DNA from: Fomitopsis serialis
Taxonomy: Eukaryota; Basidiomycota; Agaricomycetes; Polyporales; Fomitopsidaceae
Assembly (NCBI RefSeq): GCF_022376445.1
Contig: NW_025954986.1
Span: forward strand, 186,001-250,000
Direction: 5' to 3'
Length of the DNA stretch: 64,000 nucleotides
In this document: in pieces, positions 1 through 10,482 of the stretch
Layout of the letters: every line of letters begins with the position of its first letter
How positions within the stretch are numbered: the first letter of the stretch is position 1
Made by a program: the position numbers and the translations under genes
Notes under the pieces: generated by a model
What the model was told of the DNA's origin: nothing
Seen by the model: the letters and a program-made list of their open reading frames with translations, nothing else
The model's database searches: none

Positions 1-762
1 GGAGGATGAACAACATCATCTCGTATTCTGTCACCTCGTGAGGGCAGTCTGTCCCGCCATCGCAGCCGTCGTCGATGTCGTCGGTAGCGGCGACATCGAC
101 GATGGCCTTATCGGTCGAGTTGGAGGTGACAATGTCGCGCACCTCGTCGTCGACGTCGAGGGGAGGGATGGCCGTGACGGGCTCATCCTCACCCACATTG
201 TGAGAACCGCTGTGGGGATCAGCCTTGTCCCCGAAGGCAGTCACGACGGGAGAGTCCATGACCAACAGGTCGCCAGTGCCGTTGGCCATGTCCATCCCGC
301 CGAGGGTGTCGACGAGGACAAGGTTGAGGTCGATGTAAGCCGGGCTATGTCGGCCAAGTGTCATGAGAATGGTCCACTGGAGAGCGAGGGCACGCACCCG
401 TAACCGATGTCGCTGAGCGACATGTCCGATAACCAGATGAATTCCGGGGAAACCTGAGCCGCCGAGTTGCGAACGGTGTTGACAATGTCGCCTACGACGG
501 CTGCGGTGTTGTCGACGATATCGCCGACGACAGCCGCGGTGCCCTCCACTGCGGGGCTGACACATAGGTAAGTCAAACGCGATGAGATGGGAGGTGCCAA
601 CGACACTCACCTGGCGGGCAGGTACAACAGGAAGTCGTCCATGACGGCCGGCGTCAGGAGGAGTGTACCGGGGATGAGCTCGACGTTGAACGTCGGAGGG
701 AGGCTGGGCAGCACGCTGACGAGGGCCAGCGCGCCGCCCAAGAGTAAGATCAGAGGGAACAT
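1..762 (-). CDS. Uncharacterised membrane protein, copy 1 (5' part, cut by window edge)
   Basis: This is the first of three near-identical copies; the others start at 26152 (-) and 53813 (+). The start codon is the CAT at 760-762. It opens a hydrophobic N-terminus (MFPLILLLGGALALVS) that looks like a signal peptide or anchor. An intron with GTGAGT donor and CAG acceptor follows, then an exon with a doubled TAAVVGDIV unit, a second intron, and the acidic luminal-type region that runs off the window at base 1. Compared with the other copies it lacks six bases near 188-195, which removes one Glu-Pro pair in frame. No stop or frameshift is visible in the part present. The transmembrane half lies outside the window. 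The function is unknown to me. Confidence 0.72.
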
Positions 763-835
763 GTGTGATACGCAGTGGGCTGGTGGTGGTTCAAGTTGAA
801 GTTGGATGAGGGGGGAAAGTCGAACACGGGCGGGT

Positions 836-842
836 TATATAT
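836..842 (-). promoter_or_regulatory. TATA-like box of membrane-protein copy 1
   Basis: A TATATAA-type element lies about 75 bases upstream of the start codon at 762. The same element stands in the same place before the copy at 53813. Homology with the other two copies continues only to about position 910, so this copy carries its core promoter but little else. Confidence 0.5.
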
Positions 843-915
843 GGCGGGAGGCTGACATGTTGAACTTGGTTCGACGATCGCCGTCACCCTCGATCGGTTT
901 TCCGTTTTGGGACGA

Positions 916-2375
916 CATCCTCCGGGCTCCAGTGGCATTGAGACCTAGGCTGAGGTGCAGAGTGTGTTTTGTGGGTCATCCAGCAAAACTGAAGTACCCC
1001 GCATACCCCGCAAAACGACTGCGAATGCGAAAAGTCAATCTCACCATTTTGAGCCGATCGGATGGCGTATACGTACAGTGCAGCCTTTGTAAATTGTGTC
1101 ATCGGGATTTGAAGTGTCCGATGTGAGCTGCGAGTCGTCGTGATATTGTGCAAGTGGAAGGGCCTTGCGGTCGATGATTTACGAAGTCAAATTTCCGAGT
1201 GATTACCCCACATGCGGCTTGGATCCACCAAACGAATGTCATGCTCGGGGGCACAGACTATGAAATAAGAGAGGCTCTGCTAGAAGTAAAATAGCTGGTA
1301 GCCTCCGTGGTTTGATAGGAACTACGAACCTCAGCGGGCCAAACATGACGGGCTGAGTATCGATTGTAACGGTCTCAGGTCCCAGTGAGGATTCAATGGA
1401 GTGGCTCTTACGCGTAGTAGTCAACTGCACTGTTCTGTTATCCACGCCATCCTTGCAGACAGTTTGATGCTGCATCAATATAAATCGCACGTCTGTGCCC
1501 TCAGCCCTGCCAGGCAAGAGCCTCAAAGAACTTGTCCACCGGCCTGTAAAGCATGCATCCCAGACGTTCGACAGGGATAGTCACGTACCGTGAGTGACCT
1601 ATCACAATCCTACTAGTTCAGGCTGGCCAGTCCAAATCCAGTACTAGACACGCTGACGTAGCAGACAGCAACAATGTAGTGCCCGTTCATGTTCTGAGGT
1701 CCACGGTCCACGGACTAGTACTCACTCGAGGTGATCCAAGTTGGTCGATGCAGAGAAGCCTAAGAGTAGCAGCAAATCGAGTTAATCGAGCCAGAAACAC
1801 AAGCTCAGGAAGCTTCCAGCCTACGGTCGGATTGATACACAAGTCACATTTCGGGGACGACATTCAAGTTCATCTTGGGAGGGCTCGTGCGCGTTTGTAC
1901 CGTGACGTGATCGTGTCCTACTTATAAGATCGCTGCAACCGAGATTCGATCTGAGAGGGTAATACTTATGTCCCTCGGCCTAATAGTCCGAGCTATTGAC
2001 ACGCCCTCCCCCACTCAACAAGGCCGTGTTTAGGGTCTGCCTACGGGAGACTTAGTTCGAGATTCACAGCCGTTTAGCAAGCGCAGTTTCCTGGGGCTTC
2101 ATATAACCTTCCAGTCACTCCGAAAACGGTCCGAGTCGTGTGGTCGACAAATCTTACCACACTCGTCCATATGCCACCGGTCCTCGTCAAGTGACTCACC
2201 GACAGCTCCCTCACAGAGCGCTCCTGTGCCAGTGTCCTGACGCAGTATTGTGGTGCGTGCGAATGATTGGCAAATCCAATACACGACCTTGAACATGACT
2301 TGCGGACATAGAGTGGAGCATCGAGGCAAGCACACTTAAATTGCGCCCAAGTCCTTTGCTGTCAAGGTTCCATCG
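916..2375. other. Intergenic region, no gene supported
   Basis: I see no spliceable reading frame with a recognisable domain. Only short open stretches are present on either strand. The left border is the point where similarity to the duplicated membrane-gene promoter stops. Confidence 0.5.
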
Positions 2376-3733
2376 ATGCAGGCAATGACCGCACCAACTC
2401 TCCCGCCAGAGATATGCGACATCGTTGTGGACTTCCTGTGGTCCGACATAGCAAGCCTCGCCGCTTGCAGCTTCGTGTCGCGTGCCTGGCTGCCCGCTGC
2501 CCGCACGCACAAGTTCCACGCGATCAAGCTACACTCCCCGTACCACTGCACGCGCCTCGAGCGCGTCCTCGACTCTCCGCTTCTCGATTCGGGTAGCATC
2601 GCGCTATGCGTTCGCGACTTATGGGTTGGCGTCAATTCGAACGACACATCGGTCCGAGAAGTTAATGTCCAGGCGTTCTGGAGGAATGATCGACTCGCGT
2701 CGATATTACGGCGTTTCACCAGGGTATACTCGCTGCGGCTCGAGAACCTGTTCTGGATGGATGGCCGCCTATCTCAAGCTACTGCAGATGCCATCCTCTC
2801 AGTGGCATCTCAATTGGTGCATCTGCATCTGGTGCGCGCCATATTCGACGAATCGGACGGCATTGTGCGCCTTCTATCGGCGTCTCCCACCATGCCCCGG
2901 TTACAGATGTCGTCCGTTTCGTGGACGCGCCGATCGCGAACCATCGTACATGCGGAAACCGCGCAGCAAGAGACGATCCAGCTGATCTGGTCCTGCGAAC
3001 AGCTCACATCGGACCCGTCCTCGTACCTCGCGTTCCTCGCTGCAGCGACATTGTATCCGCGGCTGCTACGTCTCTCGATCGCGCATATGGAATGGGCAAT
3101 CGCCGAGCACCCGCACAACGCCTGGATCAGGCAACAAGGAGAGACTGAAGCCGATGGTGTGGTGCGCAGAATCATGGGGCCAGTGGCAGGTACTACCGTG
3201 GCAGATGGTATGCCGACTTGCCCTTTCTGACTAAACGACGTTTTGACGCCCTTGCACCCATAGGGCCCATAGACCTTGTCCGCGATGATCCTATCATGTC
3301 AGTCGTCGAGTTCCTGTGTATCAATATCTCCAGGCCAGTGCCAGACAGGTCTGCACATGCATGGGCAGCAAGCATGCCGGGCTTTTTGCAGAATGTCGAC
3401 GTCCGTGCCATTGAGTTCGACCTTGGCACCTTCGTCTCAAACTCCCTTCAGCTCGACTCGCTTAATTTTTCCCTCCTCGACAGCGCGCTGACGCTCCTCG
3501 TCTCGAAACGCCGCGAGATGGTCGTGACCTTCCGTATGCGAATCCAGCTGGCCGAAGACAACCTCTGGTGGGCGGATGCTGAGGAGATCAGGGACGCAGC
3601 TGCGATGCAATTTCCACTGCATCTACCCAAACTTCTCGCCCTGAAAACTCGCGTGGCCCTCTTCATGTCTTTCTTCCACCCGGATCGCCCACTCGCTGCC
3701 TACCCGGTCACCAAGGAGGTCTGGTGGACTTGA
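2376..3733 (+). CDS. F-box domain protein
   Basis: The protein starts MQAMTAPTLPPEICDIVVDF, a classic fungal F-box (Leu-Pro-Pro-Glu-Ile at the start, then SLAACSFVSRAWLP at about residues 24-38). A long leucine-rich, LRR-like region without a catalytic motif follows. A 74-base intron (3190-3263, GTACTA..CATAG) joins exon 1 to a second exon in another frame that ends EVWWT. The mature product is about 427 residues. F-box proteins recruit substrates to SCF ubiquitin ligases through Skp1; the substrate here cannot be guessed. It is a tandem paralogue of the gene at 4229, with the same exon structure and the same RQEVWW/KEVWW-type C-terminal end. ATG 2376 was chosen because it puts the F-box at the N-terminus. 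Confidence 0.85.
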
Positions 3734-4228
3734 TAAGTGGGGCAACACTTCTTGGTTTATAGATATTCGGCGACGCGTACCATCATATTTCAGACACCTA
3801 TGATACTGTTGTACCTATTCTGGTGACGATGATTTTGTATATTCCTGGGGTCAGGCGGGAATAGTACAGCTTGAATACAACGCATAAGAACCTACATTCT
3901 AGGTACCTGCCTATTGCCTATTGCGGCACAAAGTGCGTGTGAAGAGATCGAGATCCAATGTCACCCAACCAGTCGTTCGCCGTACTGCCACCACGTTCAA
4001 CATTGCAGACTTTCGACTCGGAGTTGATCTCGAGTGCACTGAGTCGATGTGCAGCAAGGATCGACATTCTGGCAAGTCATTCACGGCTTATCATTCCTCG
4101 TGCAAATGTCGACGAATCGCAAAGCCCTCGCAGTACTCGTCCGCCTCTAGTGTGAATGCTATCCACAAGTCTCATAACTGCGATACCGAATTCAAGTTCA
4201 AGACATCTCCTGGTCACTGGCCACGACA
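3734..4228. other. Spacer between tandem F-box genes
   Basis: This 495-base intergenic stretch presumably holds the 3' end of the first F-box gene and the promoter of the second. I see no other gene. Confidence 0.5.
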
Positions 4229-5616
4229 ATGCAATCAGAACTCCCTCTGGAACTCTGTGAGATAATCGTCGACCATCTCTGGGATGACTTGTCTACGCTT
4301 GCAGCCTGCAGCCTAGTATGTCACGCGTGGCTGCCTACGACGCGGTTGCACAAGCTGCTCACTGTCACGTTACGAACTCTCGAGCGTTGCAAGTGGTTGC
4401 AGGCGTTCTTGGACTCGCCGTCCATCAACGCAGAAGATATACCCAACTATGTGCGCGAGCTCCACCTTGGCGCGGACCCAAATGACACAAAGTACGACTG
4501 CACCGACATCGGGGGCTTTTGGGAGGATCCGGAGCTCATACCACTCCTGATCAAGTTCTCCCGAGTGGATGTTCTACATCTAGACAACTTGCAATGGTCA
4601 GCGGCCGCCTTCCCTTCTGGTAGAGCGACCCAGTTCATGGCCTCGTTCCCGCGGCTCAAACGACTCGTCGTCAAAGTGGCCGTCTTCTACTCGCCGGAGG
4701 ACCTGCTACTTCTACTCACGGCGTTTCCCCTCCTGACGTCCGTCTCGATGTCGTTCGTCAGCTGGTTCAACCAGGACGTCGTGACGCAGTGGACCACCTC
4801 GCCGAGCCGTCCGTGCAAACAGCGCGACGACCCGACCCTCTTGTCCTTCAGGAACTTCAGGACTGATCCGACGTCTTATATCGCCGTCATTACCGCTGCG
4901 TCGGTCTCCCAGAACACCTGGTGTCTCGACTTGGACGAGCTCGAATGGATCGGGCACGAGAGGTTTAGCAGCGATTGGATGGTCGCCAGAGCGTACGAGA
5001 AGAGCGCGGCGTTCATCAACCCTTTGTCAGGCATCACTGCCCATCTGTTCGCATTGGAAGGGCGTGGTGAGTCGTACGACAACCCACGCTTCAGACTTGC
5101 TCATCGATCATGCATGCTGCTGTAGGCTTACTGGAATCGCAACTGGTCTCTCGCCTCGACTCTTTGCACATCAACATTACGACGATGCCCGGTCCCCAAG
5201 CATGGACCAGCGCACGCGTGATCCCCGTCTCCACACTCGACATCCGCGAAATCCGCTACACCCTTGGCACCATCCACGCCTCTAGCATATTTACCGAGCT
5301 CGGCGGGTGCCTCGCGTGGATGTTCCTCGACAGGTACCTCACCGGCCTGCTGACGGATCACCCCCACCTGGTCCCGAAGTTCCAGATGGACATGGACTTT
5401 GACGGCGAGCACGCGGATTGTATGGCGTGCATGGCGGACGTCGAGGATTCGTTCCAAATGAATCTGCCGATGCTCGTGGAGAGCAGAGCGCGGATGTGTG
5501 CGATCATCACATACTCCGTAGACGAGGCGGGCCGCCCGGGGATATTCCGCCAGGAAGTATGGTGGCCCAAGGTCCCGGCAGCGGAAACATCTACCAGTCT
5601 GCAAATATCCGCGTGA
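4229..5616 (+). CDS. F-box domain protein, tandem paralogue
   Basis: The N-terminal F-box reads ELPLELCEIIVDHLWDDL, then TLAACSLVCHAWLPTTR, parallel to the gene at 2376. Exon 1 continues with leucine-rich sequence (RELHLGADPNDTK matches RDLWVGVNSNDTS of the neighbour). A 59-base intron (5067-5125, GTGAGT..TGTAG) leads into exon 2, which starts LLESQLVSRLDSLHI and ends shortly after EVWWPKVPAAE. The predicted length is about 442 residues. It probably serves as an SCF ubiquitin-ligase adaptor. The shared layout, intron position and motifs show that the two genes arose by tandem duplication and have since diverged strongly. Confidence 0.85.
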
Positions 5617-5856
5617 GATTGCTCACATACTAGTCCACGAGCACGTCTGACGATCTTGTAACAGCTTGTCGATGGTCGGTCGTTGACGATTGGCAGCGAC
5701 TTATGCCAATGGCTCCGCTGGTCCTTGGACCTCATATAGATTTGTCGAGTCATGACGACCCCCGCCGGATAGTCCCTTATCAGGACTGCCATGTGATGTT
5801 CAATGAGTTGTGTATTGACACCGTGTAGAATGGGGATGATGTCCGACATGAATGCC

Positions 5857-7629
5857 TTACGCAGTACTCGGCTGAGCAGGTGGAGTCGCGCCAGCGGCCA
5901 CGGGGGCACTCGCAGAGCCCGGTGCAGGCGGGTCCTTCGGTGGCGGCGCGCCAGTGACCATAGCCTGCATCGCACTCCAGACCGTACCCCCACGCATCTC
6001 TCGCTCCATCGCCTCCTGCTCCTCCTTGAGCATCCGCTCGAAGTTGTCCTTGTTCGCGCGGATGTACGCCATCTCCTCCTGGTACTGCAACTGCGCTTCG
6101 CGTCGCTTCTGCTCGAGGTACGTCGGTGGGATTGGCGAGGACTGCATTAGGGGAGTCAGATTAGTTCAGAGAGCGTACGCGATAAGTCGGAGAGAAAAAC
6201 AGACCTGTCCGCCGCCGCCGAACAAGCTGCTCAGCGTAAAGGAATTCGTGGAAAGACCCTTACGGCCGCTCTGCCATTCCTCGACGTGCTTCTGCTTCAT
6301 CTCGGCCTCCTTCTTGGCGTACTCGATAGGGATGTCCTTCCCGTGGTACGCCTCCAAGATCGGCCGGACATCGGGCGGATGGAAGATTCCTATTGCTGCA
6401 GTGCAGCGTAAGCACACCGTGACAAGAGTGGCGGGCGCGAGGTGACGCACATTCGAGGAAGGGAATCATCGCGATGAGGCCCCTGTCCTTCGGGTCGCCC
6501 GTCCACTTGGGCATGATGATCGCGTTCTCCGGCTGCGCGGATACGTGCTCGGCATGCGCATCAAGGACTACGACCTTGGACAAGTCTCGGTTGAGATATG
6601 ACAGGTCCTACGTGGCGTGAGCCAAAATGGATACCGCAGGAAGCAAGGCCCATACCTTGACAGGCTCTCCTTGCACGGACCGACATGCGTCGCGATATAG
6701 CCTGTAGGAGATGAAGAACTGGTAGGGGTCTAGTTTGTCTACAATAGGTGCTGCTGTCTTTTCGAGCCTGTCAGTGTCATGGCAGCAAAACGTGCATCAA
6801 GGAGTCTCACATAATTATACTGAGTGGTAAAGATCACGACTTCGTAAAATTGCGACAGATAGGCGATGAAATAATCCACTCCCGGTCGCTTTGCTGTCCG
6901 CCAGCCGTGTTGGCGCTGCACGTATTGTGAAGAAGGACCACACCGCTAAGGCAGAGACGCAACTTACATCCCATGTCGACGTCACAAGTAGGTCATCGAT
7001 CGACACTAGCAGGGTGTACGGTTTTTGGGGGATAGAAGGATGCGGACCAGGCAAAAGCTCGGGCCAAAGGGGTTCTGTAAAGAACTGACCGGGTGTAAGG
7101 AACGTCCTCGGGGCGGTCAACGCAGACGTACGTCGAACATGCTAGTGATCCGGGCCCTCGTCCGTCCCCAACGAGTGGAAGGCGCATCCTCGATTTTCTG
7201 TGGCAAAAACGGTCAGTAACAGAGATATGACAAGACGGCGTTGTGTCGCACCATCCTCTTCTCCTTCAACTCCCATTCTTCCCACTCCCTGCCCATGAGC
7301 CAGGTCTGCACTCCGGCTCCGACGAGGAAGACTGCAAACGCTCCTCGGGCGAGCATACGCCTTCTCCGCTCAATACTCGATAGCGAGTTCTTGGAAGATC
7401 GAGCTCCCGTCCGCTCACGAGGGCCTTCATCCTCCTCCACCAAAGGGGAGAAATCCAGGCTAGGCACCGAAGAAGAGGACGGCGTAGAGGGTCCCGTAGG
7501 TGCTGGGGGCGGTGGGAGTGTGTCTTTCGCTGGCGACTTCGGCGGCGATGTCTTGGAAGCCAAGCATCGTGCAGAATGCGTGGCTATGCGCCGAGAGACA
7601 ACGGAGCGGGAGAGGGTAGCCGCCAGCAT
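5857..7629 (-). CDS. TIM50: TIM50, mitochondrial inner-membrane import receptor
   Basis: TIM50 is the intermembrane-space receptor of the TIM23 presequence translocase. Exon 1 encodes a mitochondrial targeting sequence ([20 protein letters not shown]), a Pro/Ser-rich stretch, and one membrane helix ([20 protein letters not shown]). Spliced exons then give [13 protein letters not shown], the FCP1/NIF-like domain start [56 protein letters not shown], and [20 protein letters not shown] Lys/Glu-rich coiled tail follows. The DxDxT phosphatase signature is degenerate (IDDLLV), as is usual for TIM50. Introns are 45-60 bases; for example the one after EWELKEKRM starts GTGCGA and ends CACAG. The stop is at 5857-5859. 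The gene is divergent from the one at 8538. Confidence 0.93.
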
Positions 7630-7801
7630 CGTGATCGTTGAGCGTGCTCGTCGTCGTCGACAGCGTCGAGGTCAGAGAGAATACAAGCAGAATATTCACC
7701 GATACGTTGCTCACAAAAGATATTTTAAATACCGAAGTAAGCATATCTGAAAAATAACTAATAGATTAAGCATATAACTGAATATAACTGTTGTTCCCGC
7801 C

Positions 7802-7850
7802 CCTAACATTAAAAGACAGCCAATCAGAGGCGGCGTCTTTCAATGTTAGG
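7802..7850. repeat. 16-bp inverted repeat around a CCAAT box
   Basis: CCTAACATTAAAAGAC at 7802-7817 pairs with GTCTTTCAATGTTAGG at 7835-7850 (15 of 16). The 17-base loop contains CCAATCA. It lies about 170 bases upstream of the TIM50 start. It could be a protein-binding palindrome, a hairpin, or the scar of a tiny inverted-repeat element. Confidence 0.6.
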
Positions 7851-8119
7851 CTGCCTTCCATTAAATTCTATATTCATTTCTGGTACTTTATCCTAGTCTA
7901 TGTACACGCTTTTACGACGATAAGTAAGTCACAATGTTACTATTAGGATCCCGGTTTGTCCGCCCTTCGTTCGGACTCCGTGGCGCTTCCTCAGACACAC
8001 ACAAACTCGTTAACAAGTACACTGGCACTCTCACCGTCCAACGGGCATTTATACGCATGCAGCGTTTCAGAGAAGACCATTGATGTATTACTTCTCATTG
8101 TCTCATAGAGCTGTGCCAT

Positions 8120-8155
8120 GACGTACGTTTATACTTATGATAGTATGCGTACGTC
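8120..8155. repeat. Interrupted palindrome GACGTACG..CGTACGTC
   Basis: GACGTACG at 8120-8127 and CGTACGTC at 8148-8155 are perfect inverted repeats. An inner pair, ATACT (8131-8135) and AGTAT (8142-8146), extends the stem with a small bulge. It lies in the promoter side of the gene at 8538. Binding-site or cruciform roles are inference. Confidence 0.55.
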
Positions 8156-8537
8156 GTGAGACGACTTGCTAACCAAATCGCTACTACTCACTTACGCCGC
8201 TCACATTTTGCCCAACTCATCTTCTTAAGCCGTCTCAACGGGCCACCCACGATCCTCGCAGGACTCATGCCGTACGGCTTGAATCGGTCTGATGGTTCGT
8301 AGTACTCCGAGGCGCTTGGTGTCAGCGCTCACAGCTTCATGCAGTGTCTCCGGAGTCGGCTGTGCCCCGCGAGACACGCTTTCTTCAATCTTATACCGCT
8401 GTGTGCTCTCAAGGCCTCACACTCATATCTCTACTCTACGGGTTCCGCTGTCGCTGACCACCAAGTCATCGCGATTCTAATTGCCACTTTGGCTGCCACT
8501 ATTCAATAAACTGGAATCTTAGTTGTAATCGAGGGTG

Positions 8538-10030
8538 ATGTCCACTGCTCCCGTAAGTATTTCTCACCAAAAACTTTCATCGCCCAGTGCTTACTATATG
8601 AGAATTTACCCTTGTAGAAGTCTAATGGGTGGGTGACAGTGGCGATCGCCCTCCCTATCATCCTCTTTGTTTTCGTATTGATCCTAATTCTGGTGCTCCT
8701 CCGTCGACGTGTGCAAAAGCGGGCGCAGCAGCTAGAAGATGGTGCCGTATGGGAACGTGGACCATTGATCATGGTGAACCAGACGACGGTCGTCCATAGA
8801 GGCCCTCGATGGACTCTGCCACGAAACCCTACTTTACGAGTACCCTTCCTCTCGTGGGGCGGTCGTCCACCTCCAGAAAACCCTGTCATGGATGCGGCTA
8901 CCTCATCCATAGGAAGTCCTAAGGAGCGCTTCATACTTATACACCACGATCGCTCAACGGCTAGCACGACTGACTCGCACAATGACAACCCGGATGCCAG
9001 CGGTTCAAGTTACCGTATACCCCAGTCGCCGCCCCGTCCAGACTCAAAAGAGGCTTCTGACGAATATGAGTCGAGCTTAGGTCACGATGTGGCTACAGCA
9101 GTTCCGAGCCTGGCGGTTCGCATCCCCCAGTGGCCGACATGGCTCCCGCGCTGGCCTTCTCCTTCCGTCAGCCGGAATGCAAGCTCCTCACAAGGCCACA
9201 GTACCTCCGCGAAATCCGATGACCCATATCCACAGTTGAAGCTTCAGCCGCCTCGCGTTGTCCGCCTCGAGCCGAGCTTCCTACGGGAATACCGTCCCCT
9301 CAACAAGCACGCACACACCGAAAGCACAACGTCTCTCATCCCATCCGACGCGCCTCCGGGTGTGAGCGAACCCCCAACTCCCAGTTCTACTCCACCGCCC
9401 ACCGCTGCCCCGTTGCCCCCTCCCTTGGCCCACGCCCGCCACGACTCGAACCCCGGCCCCAGCACGCCGCCGAGTCGCACCCCAAGCGTGCCCAGTAGCC
9501 TCCTCGCAGGGCGCCGCCCAAGCGCAGCACCCTCTCATTCCTCCTCCGTCGCACGCTTCCCTCGCTTCGACGGTGGCACGGACAGCCAGTCGTCGTCAGA
9601 GCCGCTTTCGCGAACTTCCACGGCACCATCAGAGTTCGCGGATGCCGGCCGCCTCCCGAACCCGTTCGCAAGTAGCGCGTCACCGTGGCGCACCGTCCTT
9701 GCTGTCGTGGGTGAGGCGGGGAGCGAGTCGGCGGAGGGCCAGAGTGCCGTAACAGGAGGCGTGGACATGGGCGTGAATAGAGGGCAGGTTTTGCCGGTCA
9801 CGCCTGGATCGCCCCTTCCCCGTGTACGCTCGCAGCGTGCGTTCCGTGAGACGCCGTTGTATCTGGAGCAGCCACCAGAGGAAAGACCTGCGTCGGAAGC
9901 TGCGATGCGTGGGCATGGACGGTGGCCGTCGTCGGCTACGGGCACTTTGTCGTCGAAGCCGTCGCAGTCGAGCTCGGCGGTGCTGTCATCGAACCCATCG
10001 TACGCGACAGATGGTTCTGCGCGGACTTGA
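8538..10030 (+). CDS. Single-pass membrane protein with Ser/Pro-rich tail
   Basis: A five-codon first exon (MSTAP, 8538-8552) is followed by an intron (8553-8617, GTAAGT..TTGTAG) and one long exon. Residues about 10-32 form one strong hydrophobic helix (ALPIILFVFVLILILVLLRRR) ending in a cluster of arginines, so the tail is probably cytosolic. The remaining 440 residues are low-complexity Ser/Pro/Thr-rich with no catalytic motif. The total is about 475 residues. The product resembles the many fungal single-span proteins with disordered tails, some of which act in signalling or cell-wall sensing, but a specific role cannot be assigned. The start is chosen because splicing joins it in frame directly to the helix. 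Confidence 0.72.
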
Positions 10031-10482
10031 GCATTGCATCATCCATTCTTTGATTTTTGTGGGCTATCATATTTCTTTTTTCCCCATTCAATGCACTCGG
10101 ACAATCACGCATGGACCTTGTAGGTACTACTCGCATCTACAGTCATATATTATATGTACTGCGAATCGCATTGAGACTGAATATCACTCCCGCGATATCG
10201 CTGAGCTCGTTTCCAATGGATTGTGGAATCACGTCGATCGACATGACCGTGACATGTAAAATCACTATCAAAGCGTCATGCCAGAATACACCTGAGCACC
10301 GTTGAACGTCTCGAGTTTGGGCAATCCACAGATGTCTATGAGATGCCTTGCCATCACATTGAAGTCCAGAGACGATGTACGACACATGAAAGTGCTAGCA
10401 AATACTATAGATGGTACGCATTAGTCCAAGTTACAAAACCTTTTACGCTGCGGTATATCGACTACACACTACATACCCCGCC
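10031..10482. other. Convergent intergenic spacer
   Basis: This spacer separates the 3' ends of the genes at 8538 (+) and 10483 (-). I see no further gene and no strong repeat. Confidence 0.5.

Larger units (their letters stand above)
7630..8537. other. Divergent intergenic region with two palindromes
   Basis: This is an AT-rich spacer of about 0.9 kb between TIM50 (-) and the membrane protein at 8538 (+). It holds two inverted repeats, at 7802-7850 and 8120-8155, listed separately. No coding sequence is supported. Confidence 0.55.
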
